A DNA stretch of 64,000 nt from DASTPP01 sp035762175. Its GTDB lineage: Bacteria > Myxococcota_A > Polyangia > Polyangiales > Polyangiaceae. The DNA is taken from the NCBI GenBank assembly GCA_035762175.1, contig DASTPP010000013.1, positions 9,031 through 73,030 of the forward strand, written 5' to 3'. Shown here in pieces: positions 43,093-52,671 of the stretch. Numbering within the stretch: the stretch's first letter is position 1; each line of letters starts with the position of its first letter. The notes beneath the pieces are model-generated. The model saw nothing but the letters and a program-made list of their open reading frames with translations, was not told the origin of the DNA and made no database searches. Made by a program: the position numbers and the translations under genes.

Positions 43093-43887
43093 TCAGAACG
43101 TGAGCGTGAGCGAGTTCTTGACCTCGGCGTCGTAGGGGCGAACCCCCGTCGGCGGGTCCGAGTCGTAGCGCAGCGTGAGCGACAGCTTCGAGGCGAGCGT
43201 CGGGGTGATCGCGAACGAGGCGGCCGCCTCGATCAGCGAGCGCGCGTCGGAGGGGGCGTCGATGCGGGGCTGCAGGTAGGCGGTGATGCCGGCCGTCATG
43301 ACCTTGAGGTGCGCGTAGCTCAGGCTCAAATAGGTGCTCAGCCGGTGCGCCGACGTCTCCTCCGGGTCGTACGAGTCGTCCTTGCGGTCGATGACCTCGT
43401 ACTCGAACATGTACGCGAGGCCGACGAACGCGTGGAACGTCTCGGCCTCGTAGATCGCGTAGCGCGGGCCCGTGCCCCAGAGGTTTCGCACGCGCAGGCG
43501 CTGAAAGAGGTCGCTCTGCACCTGCGCGAAGGCCTCGTACCAGAGCCGCGGGGTGAGGTTGTAGTTGTAGCGGGCGTGGCCGAAGGCCCGCGCGATGGTC
43601 GTCCGGTCGTTGAAGCGGGCGAAGTCGCCCCGGCCGTAGACGAAGGCGAAGTGCGGCCCCGAGGCCGTGGCGACCTGCGCCGCGCCCCCGGCGACCACGC
43701 CCTCGACGTTGCCCACCGAGCCGTTCAGGCTCGCCTCGATCTGGGCCGCGACGGGCTTGGCGGCGAGCTTGGTGCGCAGGGGCTCGACGTTCGTCTGCGC
43801 CCGGCCCGGGCGGGGCGCGAGGGCGAGGCAGGCGAGCGCGGCGAGGGCGGCGGGGCGGGGGCACGCGGGGCGCATCGGCCCGCGCAC
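43093..43887 (-). CDS. DUF481-family outer-membrane protein, 264 aa
   Basis: A signal peptide ends near LAPRPGRAQ. The body is alternating beta-strand sequence: QIEASLNGSVGNVEGVVAGG, HFAFVYGRGDFARFNDRTTI, ARYNYNLTPRLWYEAFAQVQ, LWGTGPRYAIYE, FVGLAYMFEYEVID, ending KNSLTLTF with a C-terminal Phe typical of outer-membrane barrels. This is the DUF481 (YdiY-like) pattern. Its function is unknown. It starts at 43887 or at the ATG four codons later. Confidence 0.87.
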   Translation of the reverse strand: MRGPMRPACPRPAALAALACLALAPRPGRAQTNVEPLRTKLAAKPVAAQIEASLNGSVGNVEGVVAGGAAQVATASGPHFAFVYGRGDFARFNDRTTIARAFGHARYNYNLTPRLWYEAFAQVQSDLFQRLRVRNLWGTGPRYAIYEAETFHAFVGLAYMFEYEVIDRKDDSYDPEETSAHRLSTYLSLSYAHLKVMTAGITAYLQPRIDAPSDARSLIEAAASFAITPTLASKLSLTLRYDSDPPTGVRPYDAEVKNSLTLTF

Positions 43888-43988
43888 GCTAGTGCCCTCG
43901 GCCCCGAAGCGCGCGGGTTTTTCGCCCCCGCCGGCGCCCGGCCCGGCCCTCGCCCCCGGGCGGCAAAGCGCGCTAGGGTGAGGCCGCC

Positions 43989-44885
43989 ATGCCCGGAGAG
44001 CGCCCCGTCCGCAACGAAGTCATCGCCCGCGCCCTCGACCAAGCGCTCGCCTCGGGCGACCGGCGCGTCGTGGCGCTGCTCGCGCACGCCGGCGGGGCGA
44101 GCGGGCCGCGGCCGAACGTCGAGCTCGCGGCCGCCGTCGGCGAAGAGCTCGCGCTCGCCGGGGGCCCCGGCGCCGACGCCCTGCTCGCCGACTTTCTCTC
44201 GTTCGGCGAGCGTAAGGCCCAGGGGCGCAGCGCCGAGGTGTTCTTGCCCTACGTCGCCGCCTTCGCCCTGGCGGCGCGCCTGCTGCGGGGCCGGGGCGTC
44301 GAGGGGGCGTGGCGCGAGCTGCACGGGCTCGCCGGCGACGGCCGCGCCCTCGTGCGCGAGGGCGTCGCGACGGCGCTCACGCGCGCCGTGTCCTCGCGCC
44401 CGGCCCTGGCCGCCGAGTTCGTCGGCCGGGCCTCCGGCTGGACCGACGGCTTCTTGCACGCCGCCGTCGCCCTCGACCTTTTGGCGAGCAAGCCCTTTCT
44501 CGAGGCGCCCGCCGACCTCGAGGGGCTGCGCGCCCGGCTCGACGAGGCCATCGACCTGGCCGAGCACGCCCCCCGCTCGGCCGAGCGCAGCCAGGGCCGC
44601 CGCCGCCTGCTCGCCGCCATCGAAGAGGCGTTCGTGCCCCTGCTGCTGCGCCATCGCACCCTCGGCGCCTGGCTGACGGGCAAGTTGGGCACCCAGCAGC
44701 CCGAGCTGCGGGCCGCCTTCGAGGGCCTGGTCCAGCGCCTGAGCCGCGCCGGCGCGCCGCTCGACCTGCTCGAGCCGCTGCGGTCCGAACTCGACCGGAC
44801 GGCCCCGCCGCGCCGCGACCCGACCACCTTCCGGGGCCCCACCCGGGGGCGCGGCCGCAAGGCCCAGGGGCGCTCGGCCCGCTGA
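43989..44885 (+). CDS. Alpha-helical (HEAT-like) cytosolic protein, 298 aa
   Basis: The protein is entirely helical, with repeated helix pairs (DQALASGDRRVVALLAHA, YVAAFALAARLLRG, VREGVATALTRAVSSRPALA). There is no signal, membrane segment or catalytic motif. The KAQGRSAEVF and closing RKAQGRSAR segments repeat a short basic sequence. HEAT-like repeats suggest protein-protein contacts. The gene faces the DUF481 gene divergently across about 100 bp. Confidence 0.75.
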   Translation: MPGERPVRNEVIARALDQALASGDRRVVALLAHAGGASGPRPNVELAAAVGEELALAGGPGADALLADFLSFGERKAQGRSAEVFLPYVAAFALAARLLRGRGVEGAWRELHGLAGDGRALVREGVATALTRAVSSRPALAAEFVGRASGWTDGFLHAAVALDLLASKPFLEAPADLEGLRARLDEAIDLAEHAPRSAERSQGRRRLLAAIEEAFVPLLLRHRTLGAWLTGKLGTQQPELRAAFEGLVQRLSRAGAPLDLLEPLRSELDRTAPPRRDPTTFRGPTRGRGRKAQGRSAR

Positions 44886-45178
44886 GCGCCCCGCCGGGGG
44901 CCCGAGGCCGGGGCGTGCTCCGAGCAAGCGGCGTGCCTTCTCGGGGCCCCGCCCGGGGCGGGCGCACCCCCGTCCGGGGGCGGGCGCGCGAAATTGACTT
45001 GGCTTCGGGCGGGCGCTGGGGCGCGATACGGGCTAAAGACGCAGGCTCTCGAGAGGGGCGCCCGCCCGAGGGCGCAATCTTTCGCCCGGGCCCCAACCCC
45101 GGGGAGACCCGGCCCCCCCCGGGGGGTAGAAACCGATTGGCCAATCGGCGCCCGAGCACGTAACACTCCCTTTCGCCC
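44886..45178. other. Leader region of the TerC-family gene
   Basis: This 293-bp GC-rich stretch includes TTGACT at 44993-44998 and several C/G runs. CCGATTGGCCAATCGG at about 45132 is a perfect 16-bp palindrome located some 30 bp before the TerC start. I looked for a yybP-ykoY-type manganese riboswitch and could not make the conserved core. Confidence 0.45.
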
Positions 45179-46030
45179 ATGCCTCCGAACCTGTTCTCCG
45201 CGGAGACGCTCGGCACGCTCGTCACCCTGACGGCGCTCGAGACCGTCCTGGGGATCGACAACATCATCTTTTTGACGATCCTCGTCGGCAAGCTGCCCCG
45301 CGACCAGCAGGCGGCCGCCCGGCGGCTGGGCCTGGTGCTGGCGCTCGGCATGCGCATCTGCCTGCTGCTGACGCTCTCGTGGCTGGCGAGCATGACCGCG
45401 CCCCTGTTCTCCGTGTTCGGCCGCGGGCTGTCGGGGCGCGACCTCGTCTTGCTGGTCGGCGGCGCCTTCCTGGCGATCAAGAGCGTCTGGGAGATCTACC
45501 ACGGCGTCGAGGGCGAAGACGACGAGCCCGGCGTGCCCTCGTCGCGCGTGCCGCGGCGGCGCGCGCTCGGGCTCGTCCTCGTTCAGATCGTCCTGATGGA
45601 CATCGTCTTCTCGCTCGACTCGGTCATCACCGCGGTCGGGCTCGCGCAGCACATCGCCGTCATGGTGACGGCGATGGTCCTGTCGATGCTCGTCATGCTC
45701 GGCTTCGCGCGCGCCATCGGCGAATTCGTCGAGACCCACCCGAGCATGAAGGTGCTCGCGCTGAGCTTCCTCGTGCTCGTCGGCGCCATCCTGGTCGGCG
45801 AGGGCACGGGCCGGCACGTCGACAAGTCGTACGTCTACGCCGCCATGGGCTTCGGCTTCGTCGTCGAGCTGCTCAACATTCGCATGCGGCGCCGCTCGGC
45901 CCAGGCCCGCGTGCCGCGCGAAGAGATCTTCACCGCGCTGCCGACCGCCCCCCGCCCCGAGCCCCCCCGCGCGGCCGCCCCCGAGCTGCCCGTGCCCAAG
46001 GCCGGCGGCGGCGGCGCCTCGCCGCGCTGA
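45179..46030 (+). CDS. TerC-family integral membrane protein, 283 aa
   Basis: Seven or so hydrophobic segments with TerC signatures: LETVLGIDNIIFLTILVGKL near residue 20 (acidic residues within the membrane) and the second copy VLMDIVFSLDSVITAVGLAQ near 140, each holding the conserved Asp. LVGGAFLAIKSVWEIYHG and YVYAAMGFGFVVELLNI follow. TerC/Alx/YkoY relatives export manganese or help metalate secreted enzymes. The Pro-rich C-terminal tail is cytosolic or periplasmic and variable. It stands alone, preceded by a 16-bp palindrome. Confidence 0.92.
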   Translation: MPPNLFSAETLGTLVTLTALETVLGIDNIIFLTILVGKLPRDQQAAARRLGLVLALGMRICLLLTLSWLASMTAPLFSVFGRGLSGRDLVLLVGGAFLAIKSVWEIYHGVEGEDDEPGVPSSRVPRRRALGLVLVQIVLMDIVFSLDSVITAVGLAQHIAVMVTAMVLSMLVMLGFARAIGEFVETHPSMKVLALSFLVLVGAILVGEGTGRHVDKSYVYAAMGFGFVVELLNIRMRRRSAQARVPREEIFTALPTAPRPEPPRAAAPELPVPKAGGGGASPR

Positions 46031-46091
46031 GCGGCCCCGCGCGCCCCCCGCCCGAGGCCAGCGGGCCGCCCGGCCGCCGGCCGACCCGGGC

Positions 46092-46454
46092 TCAGCGCCC
46101 GCTCGGGCGAAGGGCGCCGCTCGAAGGCCGCCCGGCGACCTCGCCCGCCGGCGGCCGCCGCAGCCGGGCCCCCGCCCGCCGCAACGCCACCCGCAGCGCC
46201 TCGGCCGCGTGCCCCGACATCAGCCGCAGCCCCGCCTCGGTCGACGCCTCGCTGTCGCCGGCGAGCACGCGCAGGACCCCCGCGAGGGCGAGCCGCCGGT
46301 CGGCCCGCGCGCCCAGCCCCGCGCGCCAGTCGGCGCCGCCGCGCGCGAGCTCGTCGGCGGCCAAGATCCGAAGATCGCGGCTGCTCCGGCCCCGCGTCAG
46401 CCGCGCCCCGGCCCGCACGTAACGCTCCGCCCGCCTCGCGGTCTCGTCCGCCAT
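46092..46454 (-). CDS. Small basic hypothetical protein, 120 aa
   Basis: The N-terminal 90 residues read as regular helices (ARRAERYVRAGARLTRG, DLRILAADELARGGADW, GVLRVLAGDSEASTEAGLRL, AAEALRVALRRAGARLRR). The rest is Arg/Pro-rich. There is no known family. The repeated helix spacing and absence of rare codons favour a real gene, but it is short and lies in GC-rich sequence where spurious frames are common. Confidence 0.5.
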   Translation of the reverse strand: MADETARRAERYVRAGARLTRGRSSRDLRILAADELARGGADWRAGLGARADRRLALAGVLRVLAGDSEASTEAGLRLMSGHAAEALRVALRRAGARLRRPPAGEVAGRPSSGALRPSGR

Positions 46455-46609
46455 GCCCCCGCGCCTAGCACGTCGCCGCCCGCCGGCGAAAAAAACGGCG
46501 GGCCCCCGCCCCTCGGCCGGGCGCCCGCCACGCCGGCGAGCGCCCGCCACGCCGAGCCGGCGAGCGGCCGCCGCGCCGACGCGGCGCGCCCGAGCGTCAC
46601 GAGCCCCAT

Positions 46610-46628
46610 TTGTACTTTCGCAGTACAA
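46610..46628. promoter_or_regulatory. Perfect palindrome TTGTACT-N5-AGTACAA upstream of the DJ-1/PfpI gene
   Basis: The arms are 7 bp and the centre is TTCGC. It lies about 58 bp before the start codon in a locally AT-rich patch, suiting an operator for a dimeric repressor. No regulator gene is adjacent. Confidence 0.6.
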
Positions 46629-46685
46629 GTCATGCGACGCGGCCGCGGCTACCGCGCCCGCCCCGCCGCCCGCACACTCTCGCCC

Positions 46686-47459
46686 ATGAAGCGACGGACC
46701 TTCGCGGCCCTCTTCGCGCTGGCGGCCCTGCCCGCCTGCGCGGGTCGGGTCCGCCCTCACCGCCCGCTGAAAGGGACCACTGCCATGCCGAAGCGCGCTC
46801 TTATCGTCGTCACCAACCACGATCGCCTGGGGGACACGGGCAAGCCCACCGGGGCCTACCTGGCGGAGATCGCCCACCCGCACGAGGTGCTGCGCAAGGC
46901 CGGCGTCCTCGTCGACTTCGCGTCGCCGAAGGGCGGGCGCGTGCCGCTCGACGGCGTCGACCGCAAGGACCCGATCAACGCCGCCTTCCTCGACGACGCG
47001 GCCCTGGTGGCGCGGCTGAACAACAGCCTGCGCGCCGACCGGGTCGAGCCGGGCAACTACGACGCCATCTTCTACGCCGGCGGCCACGGCACCATGTGGG
47101 ACTTCCCCGACGAGCCCGCGCTCGCGCGCGCCGCCGCCGCCATCTACGAGCGCGGCGGCGTGGTCGCGGCCGTCTGCCACGGCCCGGTGGGCCTGGTCAA
47201 CATCAAGCTCTCGTCCGGCGACTGGCTCGTCGCCGGCAAGGACGTCGCCGCCTTCACCAACGAAGAAGAGCGCGCCGTCGGCCTCGCCGAGGTCGTGCCC
47301 TTCCTGCTCGCCGACCGGCTCGTCGAGCGGGGCGCGCGCCACCACCCGGCGCCGAAGTTCCAGGCCAACGTCGTCGTGAGCGAGCGCCTGGTGACGGGGC
47401 AGAACCCCGCCTCGGCCCGCGGCGTCGCCGAGAAGGTGGCCGAGCTGCTCGCGCGCTGA
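46686..47459 (+). CDS. DJ-1/PfpI-superfamily protein with lipoprotein signal, 257 aa
   Basis: A signal peptide ends in lipobox LAALPAC (Cys near residue 18). The class I glutamine-amidotransferase-like fold follows: KRALIVVTNHDRLGD, YDAIFYAGGHGTMWDFPD, and the nucleophile elbow VVAAVCHGPVGLV with the reactive Cys. This is the Hsp31/glyoxalase III-like branch (conserved PTGAYLAEIAHPHEV with a Glu). It may act as an envelope chaperone or detoxify glyoxals. An internal ATG at 46785 would give a cytosolic form lacking the signal. Confidence 0.9.
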   Translation: MKRRTFAALFALAALPACAGRVRPHRPLKGTTAMPKRALIVVTNHDRLGDTGKPTGAYLAEIAHPHEVLRKAGVLVDFASPKGGRVPLDGVDRKDPINAAFLDDAALVARLNNSLRADRVEPGNYDAIFYAGGHGTMWDFPDEPALARAAAAIYERGGVVAAVCHGPVGLVNIKLSSGDWLVAGKDVAAFTNEEERAVGLAEVVPFLLADRLVERGARHHPAPKFQANVVVSERLVTGQNPASARGVAEKVAELLAR

Positions 47460-47477
47460 GCGCGCCGGCCGCCGGGG

Positions 47478-48476
47478 TCAGCGCCGCGCGACCGCGCCCG
47501 GGCCCTCGCGCCCGAGCCGGTAGTGCGCGTCGATCGCCGCGGGCGACAGGGCCTTGGGGTAGACGGCGAACTCGTCGATGACCCCCTTGAAGCGCGGGGT
47601 GTCGGGGCCCTCGCCGAGCCGGAAGACCGAGTCGAGGGTCAGGGCCGCGAAGGGCGCTTCGAGCGTGTCGATGAACTCGCCGTTGGCGTAGAGCTTGGCC
47701 CCCGCCATGCCGTCGTAGGTGACGGCCACGTACGTGAAGTCGGTGGCCGGCGGCGGCGGCGCCGAGACGGCGAAGATCTCGACCGAGCCGAGCGGCTCGA
47801 AGGCGAAGCTCAGCCCGCTCGAGCGCACGGTGAAGTAATAACCCTCGTAGCCGCCCGAGCCCGCCGCCTCGCCGATGTACTTCGAGAAGAGCTTCGGGAA
47901 GTCGGCCGACAGCGGCGCGTCGGGCTTGAGCCAGGCCTCGATGGTGAAAGGCGACGCGGGGATGAAGTCGAAGGCGTCGCCGAGCGAGACGCTCGAGTCG
48001 ACGAAGCGCGCGGCGGCGCTCGGATCGCCCGCGAGCGCGCCCGCGACGCTCTCGAGCGGCGCGCCGTCGACGACCCCCGGCGGGGCCCCGTCGACGGCGC
48101 TGAGGACCTGGCCCCCGCTCAGATCGCCGTCGAAGCGGTAGTACGCGACGGGCGCGTCGGCGAGCACGATCTCGGCGTAGCCCGGCGGCGGCGGGCTGCC
48201 GCCGCTGCCCGCCGCGCCGCCTCCCGCGCCCGCCGAGCCCCCAGAGCCCCCGGAGCCCCCAGAGCCCCCGGAGCCCCCCGCGCCCTTCGCCCCCGCCGCG
48301 CCCGCCAGGCCCCCGCGCCCGCCGCCGCCCGCCGGCGCCCCGCCGGCCCCGCCGCCGCCGGCCTCGTCGTCGGGCCCGGCCTCGAGCCGCCCCCAGTCGA
48401 GCGACAGCGAGCAGGCGCCGAGCGCCAGCAACGCGAGGCAGGCCATCGGGGCGTGGGTTCGGCGGGCAGGGGCCAT
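47478..48476 (-). CDS. Lipoprotein with Gly/Ser linker and LamG-like domain, 332 aa
   Basis: A signal peptide with lipobox LLALGAC precedes a Gly-rich linker (GGSGGSGGSGG). A C-terminal concanavalin/LamG domain follows: AYYRFDGDLSGGQVL, FTIEAWLKPDAPLSADFPK, YVAVTYDGMAGAKLYANGEF, KGVIDEFAVYPKALSPAAID. These are typical LamG/jellyroll strands. It probably binds surface glycans or proteins. It is the last gene of the kinase/PEGA/LamG cluster. Confidence 0.9.
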   Translation of the reverse strand: MAPARRTHAPMACLALLALGACSLSLDWGRLEAGPDDEAGGGGAGGAPAGGGGRGGLAGAAGAKGAGGSGGSGGSGGSGGSAGAGGGAAGSGGSPPPPGYAEIVLADAPVAYYRFDGDLSGGQVLSAVDGAPPGVVDGAPLESVAGALAGDPSAAARFVDSSVSLGDAFDFIPASPFTIEAWLKPDAPLSADFPKLFSKYIGEAAGSGGYEGYYFTVRSSGLSFAFEPLGSVEIFAVSAPPPPATDFTYVAVTYDGMAGAKLYANGEFIDTLEAPFAALTLDSVFRLGEGPDTPRFKGVIDEFAVYPKALSPAAIDAHYRLGREGPGAVARR

Positions 48477-49444
48477 CGGTCGCTCGCGGGCAAGGGGGCT
48501 AAGAACGTGCGCCACACCGTCAGGCTGCCCCCGCCGGGCAGCGGGCGCAGGTCGAAGGACATGGCCGACGACGAAGGCGGCGGGCCCGCGTCGCGCGGGC
48601 GAAAGAAGAGGTAAGCGGCCGCCCCGAGCGCGACGACGCCCACGCCGAGCGACAGGTCGGCCAAGACGGCGCGCTGCTTGGCCGAATCGACCCGGTCGGT
48701 CGAGCACGAGGGGCTGCAGCTCTTCTCGAGATCGCTGTACGAGCTGCGCGCCGAGAGCCCGAGCACGCCGAAGCCCACGAGCCCCGCGACGCCCACGCCG
48801 CCCAGCACGTACGCGAGCGTGGGGGGGCCCGGCGAGGGCGCCGGCTCGGCCGGCTTCGGCGCCGAGCGGGGGGCCTCGGCGGGCTTCGCCGGCGCCTCCG
48901 GCTCGAGCGAGACGTCGAGCAGGCGCGTCTTCTGGCCCTCGTAGAGCACGACCTCGCGCCGCAGCGTCGGCCCCGACGGGCGCGCGATCTCGAAGACGTG
49001 CGGGCCCGGGTTCACCTCGGCGGCCAGGCCCGAGCGCAGCCCCTCGAAGGGCTTGCCGTCGAGCGTGACCGTGGCGTCGACGACCTCGCGGCCCGAGGCG
49101 TCGAGCACCCGCAAGAGCACCGAGGGCACCGCCGCCTCGAGCTCCCTGGCCCAGACCGCGCACTCTTTCTGGGTGATGGCGGGGCAGACCTCGCGCGCGC
49201 ACGCCTTCGCCTCGCGCCGGGCCTCGATGAGCTTGCCCGCGAGCCGCTGCTGCTGCACCTCGACGAACGAGTCGGCGCAGGCCTGCTTGACCGAGGGCTT
49301 GGGCTTGGCCGCGGGCGCCGGCGAGGCGCCGAGCAGCGAGGCGAGCGCCGCGAGCGCCGCGGCCCGGCGGCGGCGCGGCGGGCGCGCCCCTCTCTCGCGC
49401 GGCGATGGGGGCGCCCGGCCGGCGCGTGGTTGCCTTAGAGGCAT
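48119..49444 (-). CDS. PEGA-type secreted/membrane protein; stop probably displaced by a frameshift
   Basis: The ATG at 49444 overlaps the last codons of the upstream kinase gene. A signal peptide (AAALAALASLLGASPAPAA) precedes a helical Cys-containing region, then a PEGA domain (ATVTLDGKPFEGLRSGLAAE, VNPGPHVFEIARPSGPTLRR) and a membrane segment (YVLGGVGVAGLVGFGVLGLS). After VWRTF (about residue 307) the frame runs on as Arg/Ala-rich sequence into the LamG gene for about 360 bp. In the shifted frame a TAG falls immediately after VWRTF, so a single extra base there is suspected. Confidence 0.78.
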   Translation of the reverse strand: MPLRQPRAGRAPPSPRERGARPPRRRRAAALAALASLLGASPAPAAKPKPSVKQACADSFVEVQQQRLAGKLIEARREAKACAREVCPAITQKECAVWARELEAAVPSVLLRVLDASGREVVDATVTLDGKPFEGLRSGLAAEVNPGPHVFEIARPSGPTLRREVVLYEGQKTRLLDVSLEPEAPAKPAEAPRSAPKPAEPAPSPGPPTLAYVLGGVGVAGLVGFGVLGLSARSSYSDLEKSCSPSCSTDRVDSAKQRAVLADLSLGVGVVALGAAAYLFFRPRDAGPPPSSSAMSFDLRPLPGGGSLTVWRTFLAPLPASDRWPLPAEPTPRWPASRCWRSAPARCRSTGGGSRPGPTTRPAAAGPAGRRRAAAGAGAWRARRGRRARGAPGALGAPGALGARRAREAARRAAAAARRRRATPRSCSPTRPSRTTASTAI

Positions 49445-51111
49445 TGCGGCTTGATGCGGCGAATCCCGGCGGCGTCGTACGTAAAGGGTGGGTCGCACGT
49501 GGCGTTGGTGCCCGGGCCTTGCTTCGCCGGCGGCTTCGGCTTCGGCGGGGGCGGCGGGGGCGTCGCCGACTTTCGGGGCTGTGCGGGCGACGCGGGCGGC
49601 GCGGGCTGGGCGCTCGGGGGGCTCGCCGCCGTGCGCGCGGAAGCGCCCGGCGCGGCGCCCGAGCCCGTAGAAGTCGGCTTCACGGGCGGCGCGGCCGCGG
49701 CCGGCTCGGGGGGCGGCGGCGCCACGGCCAGCTCGGACGACAGGGGGCGAGCGGCGGACGCCTTCGGAATGGCGTTCTCGAGGGGGAGGTTGCCCTGCCA
49801 AAAATGCGCCAGGCCCGCCCCCATGGCGACCGAGGCGGCGAGCCCGATGGCGAAGAGCGGCAGCCCCGGCCCCGAGCGCTGGGCGGGCCCGAGCGCGGGT
49901 TGCGAAGAGAGCCCGCGCAGGGTCATGCCCCGGGAGGGCGCGTCGGCGATGGCGAAGGCCGCCGGGGGCGCCCCGTCGCTCGACTCGGGCCCGCGCGCCT
50001 CGGGGGGCGGCGGGGGCTGCGCGACCGGGGGCGTCGGAGCGGGCTGGGGGCTCGGCGCCAAAACGAGCGTCTTGGCGCTCGAGGGCGGGTCGGCGGCCGG
50101 CGCCGGGGCCGGGGCCGGGTGCACGCCGGACGTCATCACGGCCTCGGCGCGCGCGAGGATCGCCGCGTTCACGGCGAGCGGCTCGGCGGCGAGCGCGCGC
50201 ACCCAGGCGCCCACGTCTTCGTGCGAGGCGAGCTCGATGGCGCCCTTGAGGTCGCGGGCGAACGAGCGGGCGTCGGGGTGGCGCTGGTCGGGGTCGCGGG
50301 CGAGCGCGCGCTCGACGATGGCGGCGAGCGCGGGCGGCGCGTCGGGCCGGAGCTGCCGCAGCGCCCGCGGCGGCTGCATCAAGATGTTCGAGAGGGTCTC
50401 TTGTTCGGTCTGGCCGGCGAAGAGGTACTGGCCGGTCGCGAGCTCCCAAAAGATGACGGCGGCCGAATACAGGTCGGACCGCCGGTCGGCCGGCTGCCCG
50501 TTGACGTACTCGGGCGCGACGTAGGCGAGCTTGCCCTTGATGCGCTGGTCGCCCGTGTAATTCTGCCGGCTCGTGGCCTTGGCCACGCCGAAGTCGAGCA
50601 CGCGCGAGAGCCCGTCGACCCCGACGAGCACGTTCTGCGGGCTGACGTCGCGGTGCACGATGCCGAGCGGCTGGCCCCGCTCGTCTTTCGCCTCGTGCGC
50701 GGCGTGCAGCCCCTCGAGCAGGTCGGCCACGACCCGCGCGACGATGCCGACGGGCGGCAGGTGGTGCATCACCCCCGCCTGGCGCGCCAGCTCGGCCAGC
50801 GACGCGCCCTCGACGTACTCCATCACGTGGGCGACCTCGCCCCCCTCGTCGATGACGTCGAGCGTCGGCACCACGTTCAGGTGCCGCACCCGCGCCGCCA
50901 GCCGCGCCTCCTCGAGGAACATCGCCGCGAACTCGGCGTCCCGCGCCAGGTGCGGGTGCGGGCGCTTGATCGCCACCGTCCGCCGGAAGCCCTCGGGCCC
51001 GTTCAGCTTGCCCACGTACACCGTGGCCATGCCGCCCCAGGCGATCGCATCGAGCAGCACGTAGCGCCCGAGGCGCATCGGCTGCGTGGGCGCGCCCGCT
51101 CGTTCGGCCAT
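49435..51111 (-). CDS. Membrane Ser/Thr protein kinase (Hanks type), 558 aa
   Basis: The kinase domain spans about residues 15-285: Gly loop AWGGMATVYVG, catalytic Lys in TVAIKRPHPH, HRDVSPQNVLV, metal site DFGVAKA, APE as YVAPEYVNG, and DLYSAAVIFWELATG. A proline-rich linker follows, then one transmembrane helix (LPLFAIGLAASVAMGAGLAH), then a periplasmic Pro/Ala tail ending in a Cys-containing CDPPFTYDAAGIRRIKPQCL. It overlaps the PEGA gene, so kinase, PEGA protein and LamG lipoprotein probably form one transcription unit. The start at 51111 gives MAERAG. Confidence 0.94.
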   Translation of the reverse strand: MAERAGAPTQPMRLGRYVLLDAIAWGGMATVYVGKLNGPEGFRRTVAIKRPHPHLARDAEFAAMFLEEARLAARVRHLNVVPTLDVIDEGGEVAHVMEYVEGASLAELARQAGVMHHLPPVGIVARVVADLLEGLHAAHEAKDERGQPLGIVHRDVSPQNVLVGVDGLSRVLDFGVAKATSRQNYTGDQRIKGKLAYVAPEYVNGQPADRRSDLYSAAVIFWELATGQYLFAGQTEQETLSNILMQPPRALRQLRPDAPPALAAIVERALARDPDQRHPDARSFARDLKGAIELASHEDVGAWVRALAAEPLAVNAAILARAEAVMTSGVHPAPAPAPAADPPSSAKTLVLAPSPQPAPTPPVAQPPPPPEARGPESSDGAPPAAFAIADAPSRGMTLRGLSSQPALGPAQRSGPGLPLFAIGLAASVAMGAGLAHFWQGNLPLENAIPKASAARPLSSELAVAPPPPEPAAAAPPVKPTSTGSGAAPGASARTAASPPSAQPAPPASPAQPRKSATPPPPPPKPKPPAKQGPGTNATCDPPFTYDAAGIRRIKPQCL

Positions 51112-51184
51112 CGGGGCGAGCTTACATCGCCTTCGCCCCACCGTCAGCCCCCGGGGCTCGGGGGCGTCGGGCGGGTGCAAAAAT

Positions 51185-52630
<1,446 letters not shown>

Positions 52631-52671
52631 GGGCTCTGGGGGGGTGGGTCGGTCGCGGGACGCGTCGTCGG

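Noticed and set aside
44886..45178. yybP-ykoY manganese riboswitch before the TerC-family gene
   Set aside because: The conserved internal-loop sequences could not be found by eye; only a palindrome and C/G runs are visible.
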